Source: CAYPNF01 sp964411985 (GTDB lineage: Bacteria; Verrucomicrobiota; Verrucomicrobiia; Limisphaerales; J093). From it: 39,450 bases of DNA. The position numbers and the translations under genes were made by a program. The number at the start of each line of letters is the position of its first letter. The first letter of the stretch is position 1. Of the stretch, positions 32,163 through 39,289 are shown piece by piece. Where the stretch lies: the NCBI GenBank assembly GCA_964411985.1, contig CAYPNF010000067.1:1-39450 (forward strand), written 5' to 3'. The notes under the pieces were generated by a model, which was given only the letters and a program-made list of their open reading frames with translations, had not been told where the DNA came from and searched no databases.

Positions 32163-35081
32163 ATGAAGTTCGTTATGCTGATCCATCTCCTTCCTGGCTG
32201 CTCCTGGGTGCGCGGACGTCTCACTTGGTGGAACCTAGGCGCTTTCTGTGCCGCTCTTCTGGTGGTACCTGTTTGTGGTGAAGCTGCTCAAACGTCAAAG
32301 CCCCTTACCTACGTTGATATCCTGGGACAGTTGACGGACCTGGACCGGCTCACGCGATTGCAGACCGGTTATCGTGCCGGGCTTGCCTCGAGCTGGGATC
32401 GGAATTCCAGGACCCGATGGGGGGCGAACGGCGATGCCGGACAGTATCTGCGCGTGGAGCCGAGCGGCGAGGCCGTCATGATGGACATGGAGGGGCCGGG
32501 AGTTGTCTATCGCGTTTGGTCCGCGAACCCCATGGGCAAGTTACGCATTTACCTCGATGGCGCCTCCAGTCCCTCTTTCGAGTGGAACTTCGCGGACCTT
32601 TTTGACGGCAAGATCGCTCCGTTTGTCAAACCCCTGGTTTACCGGCGCGACAGCGCACAATCCGCTTCGGACTGCTATCTCCCCATCCCGTTCGCGAAGC
32701 ACATCAAGATCACCGCCGACAAAGCTCACGGTGAGTATTACCAATTCAATTACGTCCTCTACCCAACAAACCGTGCGGTGCCGAGTTTTCGCCTCCCCCT
32801 GACGACCGAGGAGCAAGCAGTGCTGGCAAGCACGGTCGACGTTTGGTCGCATCCCGGGCGCGATCCGAAGCCTCGTCTCGCTGGACAGCAGACCGTCACA
32901 AAGACGGTGACCATCGCTCCGGGCAAAGAAGCAAAGCTTTTCTCGGCGCGAAAAGCGGGTGTGGTGCGTGCCGTCCGTGCGCGAGTGGAGTCGAACCAAC
33001 GTTATGCCTGGCGGAAGCTGGTGCTGCGCGGGGTATGGGATGGGGCGAAATGGCCGCAAATCCTCACGCCGCTCGGGCCCTTCTTTGGATTCGATTGGGA
33101 AACGGCGGAGTACGGATCGGTGACGACGGGATGCCAAGAGGGACAGGCTTATCAGTTCTACCCTATGCCGTTCGCCAAGTCCGGAGAACTCTCCTTGGTG
33201 AACCACTTGGAGGTGCCGGCTACCGTTCACTTTGAGGTGGAATGGGCCCCTTCGGAGTGGACACCCGGAGAGTCGGTCTATTTCTATGCCCGGTGGCGGC
33301 ACGAGCCGGACTCGACGAATTTTGAGTACCCCTTCCTGGAGACGGCTGGCCGGGGGCATTTCGTGGGAGTCTCCATGCCCATCGACCATCCCCTCGACGG
33401 CTGGTGGGGGGAGGGGGATGAGAAGGTGTGGGTGGATGAGGATGATTTTCCCCCGTACATCGGCACCGGTTCTGAAGACTACTTTGGGGACGCTTGGGGA
33501 ATCCGGTACCTGTCCGGTCCGAGCTTTGGCGCCTCCTCGATGAAAGGGCATCGAACCTGCAACTACCGCTGGCACTTCATGGATTTCATTCCCTTCACGA
33601 AGCGGATGCGGATGACCATCGAGAATTACGGCCCCAACGGGCAGGGCCCGCGTGGCCAGTATGACTACAGTTCCACGGCCTTCTGGTACCAGGCGGAAAG
33701 AACCCCACCCTTCGAACAGCTACGCGGGGTGACCTTCACCGGTGGGGACTCACCCGACGCGCCGCCCTCAAAACAGGAATATTCACGATCCCCCGTTTTC
33801 TCCGAACTCTCCGTGGAGAACCTTCGGACCTATGGTTTGGGAGCCACTTTTGCTCAGCAGGCTGAGGTGCTGGTCGATGTTGTTTCGAAGGGAGCTGGAA
33901 CCAAGGTAATCACCGATGCGCTGAGTCCGACCGAATTTGATCGCGAAAAGGCGGTGGATTTCGGAGTCGTGAAGGGTGGACAGGCCGTTGCAGACATCAA
34001 GATCAACGTGGCTGCGGACGGGGTCTACTATCCCCGGGTCTACACTTCACAGGAGAAGGGGGCTGCTGACCTCTCCCTGGTCAACCAAGGGAAGGTCCTC
34101 GCTTGCGTCTCCAAACCGGTCGGCCATATCGCTGAACTTGCCGGCCTCTTCCTGGCCCGGGGAGAGCACAAGATGGGGGTTGTTGCGACCACGCCGGGGC
34201 GGGCGGTTTTCGATGCGTTGCAGTTGGTACCTGCGCGCCGGTTCGCGGAGGCGATCGAGGCTGAGGAACTTGAAATCGTCAGGGCTACGGGCGGGGCCTC
34301 TCCGCCCCGGCCCAGTGACCCCTTGGACGGGGTTAGCGCCGGACGGGTTTTGTCTTTCCAGGCAGCCAAAGTGGGACAAGGTTTCGTCCTCAGCTTGGGA
34401 AAACGTCCTGCCCAGCCCTATGTCCTTGGAATTCGCCCCATGATGGGTCCCAAGGCCGGGGTGATTCAGGCGTTTGTCGGCGACAAGCCAATAGGTCCCT
34501 CGTTCGATCTGTACGCTGACAAACCAGGACTGGGTACCTCCATCTGCCCGCTGGGTCCAGTGCCCGCGGGAGTAGGGGAAGTAGAGATACGCGTGGTGGG
34601 TGGGCGCGACCTCTCTACGGGACTTCAGGTGGGGGTGGACTATTTACGGTGGGAGCCACAGATTCTCGGACCGGACACTGCGGAGGGGATTTGGGCTCAG
34701 GTTGTTGGTACCCATGCCTGTGAGTATCGTGCGCAGGACTTGGGCACAGCCTATTCCGGGGGACACCAGTTTTGGGTCCAGCCGTGCGATCTGAATGGCT
34801 GGGTGGACATCGCGTTGGAGATTCCCAAGGCGGGTTCTTACACGGTCACCGCCAAATACACCAAGTCGTGGGACTACGCGATCATCCAGGCTTCGATGGA
34901 TGGAACGGCTCTGGGACCGGTAGTGGACACCTACGCACCCTCCGTAGTCCCTGGCGATGCCATACCCCTTGGCAAACTCGACCTGACCGCAGGCCGTCAC
35001 GTACTTCGTTTTCAGGCGACAGGCCATCATCCGGATTCCAAAGGTTACCTGATGGGAATTGACCACGTGGTGATCCGGTGA
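32163..35081 (+). CDS. DUF2961 (GH172-type) exported glycoside hydrolase-like protein
   Basis: A 972-aa exported protein. The first ATG (32163) gives a long basic N-region and a hydrophobic core (LGAFCAALLVVPVCG). The DUF2961 domain spans about 40-530, with typical segments LTDLDRLTRLQTGYRAGLAS, DMEGPGVVYRVWSANP, RIYLDGASSPSFEWNFADLF, YIGTGSEDYFGDAWG (about 432-446) and YDYSSTAFWYQAERTPPFEQ. Founding GH172 enzymes act on fructofuranosides or arabinofuranosides through two glutamates; the GSE glutamate is a candidate, but I cannot assign both. Two beta-sandwich domains (about 590-690 and 830-970) look like carbohydrate-binding modules. The DUF4838 gene follows on the same strand. The exact glycan target is unknown. 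Confidence 0.9.
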   Translation: MKFVMLIHLLPGCSWVRGRLTWWNLGAFCAALLVVPVCGEAAQTSKPLTYVDILGQLTDLDRLTRLQTGYRAGLASSWDRNSRTRWGANGDAGQYLRVEPSGEAVMMDMEGPGVVYRVWSANPMGKLRIYLDGASSPSFEWNFADLFDGKIAPFVKPLVYRRDSAQSASDCYLPIPFAKHIKITADKAHGEYYQFNYVLYPTNRAVPSFRLPLTTEEQAVLASTVDVWSHPGRDPKPRLAGQQTVTKTVTIAPGKEAKLFSARKAGVVRAVRARVESNQRYAWRKLVLRGVWDGAKWPQILTPLGPFFGFDWETAEYGSVTTGCQEGQAYQFYPMPFAKSGELSLVNHLEVPATVHFEVEWAPSEWTPGESVYFYARWRHEPDSTNFEYPFLETAGRGHFVGVSMPIDHPLDGWWGEGDEKVWVDEDDFPPYIGTGSEDYFGDAWGIRYLSGPSFGASSMKGHRTCNYRWHFMDFIPFTKRMRMTIENYGPNGQGPRGQYDYSSTAFWYQAERTPPFEQLRGVTFTGGDSPDAPPSKQEYSRSPVFSELSVENLRTYGLGATFAQQAEVLVDVVSKGAGTKVITDALSPTEFDREKAVDFGVVKGGQAVADIKINVAADGVYYPRVYTSQEKGAADLSLVNQGKVLACVSKPVGHIAELAGLFLARGEHKMGVVATTPGRAVFDALQLVPARRFAEAIEAEELEIVRATGGASPPRPSDPLDGVSAGRVLSFQAAKVGQGFVLSLGKRPAQPYVLGIRPMMGPKAGVIQAFVGDKPIGPSFDLYADKPGLGTSICPLGPVPAGVGEVEIRVVGGRDLSTGLQVGVDYLRWEPQILGPDTAEGIWAQVVGTHACEYRAQDLGTAYSGGHQFWVQPCDLNGWVDIALEIPKAGSYTVTAKYTKSWDYAIIQASMDGTALGPVVDTYAPSVVPGDAIPLGKLDLTAGRHVLRFQATGHHPDSKGYLMGIDHVVIR

Positions 35082-35173
35082 GAAGTGAACATTCAAGAAC
35101 GCCAAACCATGATACGAACATACTGTCTCTCGAACACCCAAGTGTCGGCAGAGGACAACCGGGGTTCCGCCAG

Positions 35174-35270
35174 GTTTTGGAGTGCGGCGCCCCCAGGTGC
35201 CGCTTTCAGTCTCCCAACCGATGAATGGAAAAGCGGTACTTCGCTTCGCTCCCCACCGCACTCCAAAAGC
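35174..35270. repeat. Inverted pair of the dispersed repeat
   Basis: TTTTGGAGTGCGG (35175-35187) and CCGCACTCCAAAA (35256-35268) are perfect 13-bp inverted repeats. The right side, 35229-35270, is a reverse copy of the 42-bp repeat at 31304. The left side is a shorter variant ending in CCGCTTT (35200-35206). The pair lies directly before the DUF4838 gene and could fold into a long hairpin. Confidence 0.75.
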
Positions 35271-37208
35271 TTGCGCAGAGCGTGGGTCCCTCGAGAATCC
35301 GGTACGCGATTTGGCTATCGCTTCGTACCTCTCATGGTTGGGTTGTTCCTCCTCTTAGCGCTGGCGGAGGGGGCGTGGGGCGAGGCGACGAAGGCATCCA
35401 CCGCTGGCGAGGTGTTTCCGGTGGTCCAACGTGGCAAGCCTGCTTGTTCCATTGTCCTAGCCGATTCCCCGACTCCTTCCGCACGTTTGGCGGCATTGGA
35501 ACTGCAGCACCATATTCTGGCCATTACGGGGGCAGAAATCCCGATCCGCTCCGATAACCAGCAGCTCGAAGGTCACCAGATTCTTGTGGGAGAGAGTGCG
35601 GCTACCCGTCGTTTGGGGCTGCGCAGCCGGGACTTCCCATCACAGGAGTACTTGATCGCATTTCGAAAAAACAAACTCGTGCTCATCGGCCGTGATTGGG
35701 AGGACACTCCGCTGAACCGCAAGGTAGAAGGACGTCCCATGGTGGGGGAGAGTCTCGAGGCACTTCGGCACAAAATCGACTACTGGAAGGCGGTGGGCAG
35801 ACCCGAGCGAAGCACCGGGCCGGTGGAATTGCCTGGGATCTACGATGACCAGGGCACATGCCTCGCTGTGTATGACTTCCTGGAACGGTTCTGCCGCATT
35901 CGCTGGTACGGGCCTGCCGTCCTTCACACCCTATCTCCGAAGTGCGCGGACCTTGTTGTCTCCGGTTGCGACGTGCGGCGGTCTCCCGCGCTGAAGCATC
36001 GCAGCGGGTTTCCCGCTGGCAACTGGCCTTTCTTGCGCGCGCAGTGGGGGGACTTCAATCAGGAGCAAGTTCAACTCTACTGGAGACGGCTTCGTCAGGG
36101 CGGGGAACGTTGGGCGGGCAACCATACTTTCCATCGCAGCACGATCAGTACGGTGTTCAACGACCCTGAGTACCAATGCCAGAATCCCCGCGGAAAAGGC
36201 TCCCAGCTCTGTTACACCCATCCAAAGCTGATCGCCCAGGTAGCCCAGATGGCACGGGATTTCTTCGATGGGAAGGGGACCCTCCCCGAAGGTTGGAAAG
36301 CAGTAGGCGACTATTTTGCGATCGTTCCCGACGACAACATGAACCTATGCACTTGCCCTTCCTGTGCGGCGTTGCTGCGCAAGGGATCGGGGCGTAATAC
36401 GGGCTTCTTCAGCGGCGGCGAGATGAGCGAGTATTGGTTCTCCTTTGTGAATGCGGTGGCACGGGAAGTGCGCAAGACCCATCCTGATAAGTACATCGCC
36501 ACCCTGGCCTATTGGGCCTATGCCCTGACGCCCGAGCTCGCGCTGGAGCCCAACGTCTCCGTAGCCCCCTGCCTGCACACCTGTTACTATCCGGTCCACC
36601 CTGAGATGCGGCAAAACGACATGGTTTTTTACCAGGATTGGCAGAAGAAAACGAAGGCTCCCATGTTCCTTTGGGTCTACTACCACCACCCCATGGAACC
36701 GGCCCTGATCGAGCGGTGGAAGTGCTTCCCGCACGTGATGGTCCACGATACCGCCAAGAGCATGCAGATGTTCCTCCGTGACGGCGTGCGCGGAATCTTC
36801 GAGTGCGGAGAGCAGGACCAACTCGAACAGTACGTGATGGCCAAGGTCTGGGACGATCCCACTGCGGATGTGGACGCAATGATCGCCGAATTCTTTCATC
36901 TCTACTTCGGTGCGGCCGCCGAGCCTATGCAGAGTTTCTATCTGCGCCTGGAGTCGATCGCCTGCGATCTGGCCAACTACCCGACTCCTTACCATCGGCG
37001 CAACGGGATTGACTGGAAGAAGGTCGCCTGGGAGCGTCTGGGAACGAGCGAACGGATGACCGAATTGGCTGCCCTCATTTCCCAAGCCGAGAAGCTCGCC
37101 ACCCAGGACCCAGAGCGGCAGCGCGTGGCGCTCTGGCGCAAAGCGCTTTGGGATTGGATGTCCCAAGGTCAAGCAGAGTACGAGGCCTCAAAACGTACGA
37201 AGGAGTAA
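35271..37208 (+). CDS. DUF4838 exported protein, probable glycan-active
   Basis: A protein of about 645 aa. Start choice: the open frame runs back to 35085 but would translate the inverted repeat at 35174-35270. The ATG at 35334 falls inside the signal peptide (GTRFGYRFVPLMVGLFLLLALAEGAWGEA) and leaves no basic residues. A TTG at 35271 keeps the signal intact and is my choice, without a clear Shine-Dalgarno sequence. The N-terminal domain (ARLAALELQHHILAITGAEI) resembles domain 2 of GH20 enzymes. The DUF4838 core follows (about 150-560), with FLERFCRIRWYGP, DYFAIVPDDNMNLCTCPSC, YIATLAYWAYALTP and GVRGIFECGEQDQLEQYVMA. DUF4838 proteins are common in Verrucomicrobia polysaccharide clusters and have GH-like barrels, but their chemistry is unproven. 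It is placed behind the DUF2961 gene. Confidence 0.87.
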   Translation: MRRAWVPRESGTRFGYRFVPLMVGLFLLLALAEGAWGEATKASTAGEVFPVVQRGKPACSIVLADSPTPSARLAALELQHHILAITGAEIPIRSDNQQLEGHQILVGESAATRRLGLRSRDFPSQEYLIAFRKNKLVLIGRDWEDTPLNRKVEGRPMVGESLEALRHKIDYWKAVGRPERSTGPVELPGIYDDQGTCLAVYDFLERFCRIRWYGPAVLHTLSPKCADLVVSGCDVRRSPALKHRSGFPAGNWPFLRAQWGDFNQEQVQLYWRRLRQGGERWAGNHTFHRSTISTVFNDPEYQCQNPRGKGSQLCYTHPKLIAQVAQMARDFFDGKGTLPEGWKAVGDYFAIVPDDNMNLCTCPSCAALLRKGSGRNTGFFSGGEMSEYWFSFVNAVAREVRKTHPDKYIATLAYWAYALTPELALEPNVSVAPCLHTCYYPVHPEMRQNDMVFYQDWQKKTKAPMFLWVYYHHPMEPALIERWKCFPHVMVHDTAKSMQMFLRDGVRGIFECGEQDQLEQYVMAKVWDDPTADVDAMIAEFFHLYFGAAAEPMQSFYLRLESIACDLANYPTPYHRRNGIDWKKVAWERLGTSERMTELAALISQAEKLATQDPERQRVALWRKALWDWMSQGQAEYEASKRTKE

Positions 37209-37251
37209 CCCCTGACCACAGCCGGGCAGATGTCAGGAATACTCAAGCGGT

Positions 37252-37265
37252 GAGTAAAATTACTC
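37252..37265. promoter_or_regulatory. Perfect 14-bp palindrome in the DUF4838-YecH spacer
   Basis: GAGTAAAATTACTC is a perfect palindrome 44 bp after the DUF4838 stop and about 190 bp before yecH. A second, 11-base palindrome (CTTGAGTCAAG, 37388-37398) lies 53 bp before yecH. Either could be an operator. Too short to be sure. Confidence 0.3.
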
Positions 37266-37409
37266 GGTGAATGAGTGAAAGTCGTAAAAGTCATGAAATG
37301 AGCTAGTTATGTGCTAGTTCGCCCTCTGTTCCGGCCTGCCCCATGATCCTCTTACCCGTGCTTCCTGGAAAACGAAACGATGACTGACTTGAGTCAAGCT
37401 TTCGGGGTT

Positions 37410-37439
37410 TTGACCTTTTTCCTCGAGCGGTGCTTTGTT
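37410..37439 (+). promoter_or_regulatory. Possible promoter of the YecH-family gene
   Basis: TTGACC (37410-37415) and TTTGTT (37434-37439) are separated by 18 bases and end 11 bases before the ATG. The -10 is weak and the leader would be very short, so this is only a candidate. Confidence 0.25.
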
Positions 37440-37450
37440 ACGTTGCGCTT

Positions 37451-37690
37451 ATGGAAATGATACATGGACACCAGGTCATGCAGATGATGATGCAGTCGGG
37501 CAAGGCCTACACCGCGGAGAGTCTGGTCGCGGACATCGTCGCCAGTTTCGGTCCGGAGGCGCGGTTCTATACGTGCTCGGCCGAGAATTTGACTCCAGCA
37601 GAACTCGTCCAGTTCCTGCAGGCCAAGGGCAAGTTCGTTTCCCGCGAAGAGGGTTTCAGCACCTCGGCCGACCTCATGTGCAAGCACTAA
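37451..37690 (+). CDS. yecH: YecH-family (DUF2492) small metal-binding protein
   Basis: A 79-aa protein beginning MEMIHGHQVMQMMMQSGKAY and continuing ADIVASFGPEARFYTCSAEN, ELVQFLQAKGKFV and LMCKH. These are the conserved positions of YecH/DUF2492: IHGH at the N terminus, FYTCSAE in the middle and a terminal CxH. The His and Cys residues are presumed metal ligands; the cellular role is unknown. I chose the ATG at 37451 because it matches the family N terminus; the frame is open to 37430. The last 17 bases overlap, tail to tail, with the gene on the other strand. Confidence 0.88.
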   Translation: MEMIHGHQVMQMMMQSGKAYTAESLVADIVASFGPEARFYTCSAENLTPAELVQFLQAKGKFVSREEGFSTSADLMCKH

Positions 37691-38003
37691 GTCGGGTGCA
37701 GAGCGATTCCAATCCCTCGGTGAGCTTACTTCGGAGGAGGGTCTCTGGCATCCAGAAGGGCTTCGTAGTTACGGTGACCGTGGCTTTGCCTTCCTCTAAC
37801 CGGAACTCACCGCTGACCCCGTGGGCTGAGAGTTTGCCCTGAACGCGGCCTTCGCCGAGTTCATACTCCCCCCTCCCTCCACTCCAGGAGAAGGAGCCGC
37901 TACGCTCGTTGCCAGCCATCTGCACCTTGTTACGAGCGGCCAAATCAAGGAGCATTGGATAGTCTGGCACCCGGTCCAGGTTTCTGGTGATCGTAATCGA
38001 CAT
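37674..38003 (-). CDS. Small protein, weakly like polyhydroxyalkanoic acid system family
   Basis: A 109-aa protein that begins MSITITRNLDRVPDYPMLLD. It continues with a Gly/Ser-rich strand (NERSGSFSWSGGRGEYELG), the central GRVQGKLSAHGVSGEFRLEE and a hydrophobic KPFWMPETLLRSKLTEGL end. The pattern of a short beta-sheet with 'V-x-G' strands and a terminal helix resembles the PHA_gran_rgn family (PF09650), but the match is weak and other folds are possible. It has no signal peptide or membrane segment. The ATG at 38003 lacks a strong Shine-Dalgarno sequence. Its 3' end overlaps yecH by 17 bases. The gene is probably real, given its length and consistent frame; function is unknown. Confidence 0.6.
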   Translation of the reverse strand: MSITITRNLDRVPDYPMLLDLAARNKVQMAGNERSGSFSWSGGRGEYELGEGRVQGKLSAHGVSGEFRLEEGKATVTVTTKPFWMPETLLRSKLTEGLESLCTRLSACT

Positions 38004-38200
38004 CTTGATGGCGTATACTATCGATGATTCAGCGGAGTAGCACGCATGAAGTGGTGAGGCCCCCGTTACCCGCCGGCTCAGGGATGTCCAACCTTTTGCA
38101 TGCCAGGAGACTTCAAAAATAACTTGCGGTGCGGGCCTGAATTCCCGATACTTTCGCCATGACGCTCGAGGTCAAGAACTTATCGGGCGTTAGTTCGGTA

Positions 38201-38275
38201 GCGCGCTTAGCTCAGTGGTAGAGCATTTCCTTCACACGGAAGGGGTCGCAGGTTCAAATCCTGCAGCGCGCACCA
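38201..38275 (+). tRNA. tRNA-Val (anticodon CAC)
   Basis: A full cloverleaf can be folded. Acceptor arms GCGCGCT/AGCGCGC pair perfectly. The D arm is GCTC-AGTGGTA-GAGC. The anticodon stem TTTCC/GGAAG has loop TTCACAC, giving anticodon CAC (reads GTG, Val). The T arm is GCAGG-TTCAAAT-CCTGC. The 3' ACCA is encoded. A possible promoter (TTGCGG 38124, TACTTT 38149) lies upstream with a long 19-base spacer. A T-rich run (38276-38284) follows, and a clear terminator lies at 38635-38664. Confidence 0.95.
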
Positions 38276-38288
38276 TCTTTTTCTCCCA

Positions 38289-38343
38289 TTCATGCCCTCG
38301 TCGCAGCCTTAGTCGCAACCTTCCTCGATTCCCTTCGGACCCT
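38289..38343 (+). repeat. 55-bp direct repeat, copy 1
   Basis: It runs from TTCATGCCC to CGGACCCT. It matches 38587-38641 at 53 of 55 positions. It begins 13 bases after the tRNA-Val CCA end. Confidence 0.85.
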
Positions 38344-38500
38344 CCATGGGTTACGGTTGTGTTCGCCACAAAGTCCTTCGGATGGCCCCAGGAGCGTCTG
38401 TTCCCGATCCCCCCTACGTTTTGGCGAAAGCCAGCTGACGTTCCAAAGCTGGCGCCAAGCAACGGGCGGTGGCACCCGAAGGAAGTTTGGGTAGGTGAAG

Positions 38501-38580
38501 CGGACAGGATGGACAGGATGGAGTGGATGTGAACCGGGCAAAACCAAAGAAAACCATCCTGCAGATCCTGTCATCCTGTC
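38501..38580. repeat. Imperfect palindrome of GACAGGATGG units
   Basis: Left arm 38501-38520 holds two ACAGGATGG units. The right arm (about 38554-38580) is CCATCCTG...ATCCTGTCATCCTGTC, its approximate reverse complement. Similar 'acaggat' repeats occur between genes in many Planctomycete and Verrucomicrobial genomes, from general knowledge. It lies between the two copies of the 55-bp repeat. Confidence 0.6.
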
Positions 38581-38586
38581 TCCCCC

Positions 38587-38641
38587 TTCATACCCTCGTC
38601 GCAGCCTTAGTCGCAACCTTCGTCGATTCCCTTCGGACCCT
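38587..38641 (+). repeat. 55-bp direct repeat, copy 2
   Basis: It differs from copy 1 at two positions. Its last seven bases (GGACCCT) form the left arm of the terminator at 38635-38664, so this copy is joined to a functional hairpin while copy 1 is not. Confidence 0.85.
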
Positions 38642-38664
38642 ACCGCGCTAGGGGGTCCTTTTTT
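38635..38664 (+). terminator. Rho-independent terminator
   Basis: GGACCC (38635-38640) pairs with GGGTCC (38653-38658), with a few more pairs inside, followed directly by six T. It reads on the plus strand and is the first good terminator after tRNA-Val, 360 bp downstream. Confidence 0.8.
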
Positions 38665-38717
38665 CGTACTTGAACCTGCGGGCAAATATCGTATAATCAA
38701 TTCACCCTAAGAGGCTT

Positions 38718-38783
38718 ATGAAGAAGAAGAGGAAAGGTTATTATACGAACCACTGGCTCGTTGAATCAAATGGTTCGCTGTGA
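38718..38783 (+). CDS. Possible 21-aa leader ORF
   Basis: ATG at 38718 with AAGAGG three bases upstream encodes MKKKRKGYYTNHWLVESNGS plus one Leu. Its TGA overlaps the GTG start of the next gene as GTGA, the usual sign of translational coupling. The 7-bp inverted repeat CGAACCA/TGGTTCG (38746-38752, 38771-38777) lies within it and could mask the GTG start. No known family; the ORF is short, so it could be chance. Confidence 0.4.
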   Translation: MKKKRKGYYTNHWLVESNGSL

Positions 38784-39256
38784 GAGCAAAGCCGCCACCG
38801 GGATTCAAGAACGTTGACCTGGAGATTGTCTCCAGGTCGAAGCTGGATGCCATCGAGACAGCTGTGGGTGATACAGCACACGCACTCTATTCCGGGCCGC
38901 TTCGTAAGGGGATCTTCCTTCTCTCCCTTGAGTGCAACATCTATCCCAAAGATGCCGATGCCGCGATCATCAGGCTATGCGCTGCTGTGGGGCAGCTTGG
39001 CAAATCCGAGCGGCGCATCTGGGACCGGGCACTTGGGCGAACATTCGACGTGGGATACGGCCTTACTCGTGGAGGTGCTGCGGTGCATGTAGCGCTCCGA
39101 CCGGAGACACTCGAACATCTCGTTGCCATCGGGGCGACAGTCGCATTTACGTGCTATCGTGACGACAACAGCGAACCAGACGGTCCAGCGAACGGGAGCC
39201 AGCCGATTCGCTCACGGAGAAGGCGAACGTCATCGGCGGCTGGCTCCCGTCGCTGA
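38780..39256 (+). CDS. Hypothetical protein ending inside an attC-like hairpin
   Basis: A 158-aa protein with a GTG start coupled to an upstream 21-aa ORF (GTGA overlap). I do not recognise the family. The first 125 residues look like a folded cytoplasmic domain (IVSRSKLDAIETAVGDTAHA, GIFLLSLECNIYPKDADAAI, GGAAVHVALRPETLEHLVAI). The last 30 residues are Arg/Ser-rich, and their codons lie inside the hairpin element at 39172-39268, so they are probably a by-product of that element. No signal peptide or membrane segment is seen. The region just upstream is AT-richer than the rest of the window, compatible with acquisition. Gene reality is likely; function unknown. Confidence 0.6.
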   Translation: MRAKPPPGFKNVDLEIVSRSKLDAIETAVGDTAHALYSGPLRKGIFLLSLECNIYPKDADAAIIRLCAAVGQLGKSERRIWDRALGRTFDVGYGLTRGGAAVHVALRPETLEHLVAIGATVAFTCYRDDNSEPDGPANGSQPIRSRRRRTSSAAGSRR

Positions 39257-39268
39257 CCTTTGCGTTCG
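39172..39268. repeat. attC-like imperfect hairpin element (97 nt)
   Basis: The outer stem is CGAAC (39172-39176) with GTTCG (39264-39268). A symmetric unpaired 5+5 base spacer follows (CAGAC, TTTGC). The long stem comprises 39182-39205 (24 nt) and 39237-39258 (22 nt), identical except for two extra unpaired bases on the left arm. The loop is about 31 nt. This layout (outer box, unpaired spacer, stem with extrahelical bases, variable loop) is that of integron attC sites, although the R' box GTTCGAC departs from GTTRRRY. No integrase is in the window. Confidence 0.5.
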
Positions 39269-39289
39269 ACGGCGTAATTGCGACTTATT

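Larger units (their letters stand above)
38276..38717. other. Non-coding stretch after tRNA-Val with repeats and terminator
   Basis: About 440 bp without a credible gene. It contains a 55-bp direct repeat (two copies 298 bp apart), a GACAGGATGG-type imperfect palindrome and a Rho-independent terminator. Open frames here give peptides repeating the same Arg/Leu-rich sequence, as expected of repeats rather than proteins. Confidence 0.6.

Noticed and set aside
38232..38462. Minus-strand ORF with peptide ending RAAGFEPATPSV
   Set aside because: This end is the antisense translation of the tRNA-Val gene, a well-known artefact; the rest lies in repeats.
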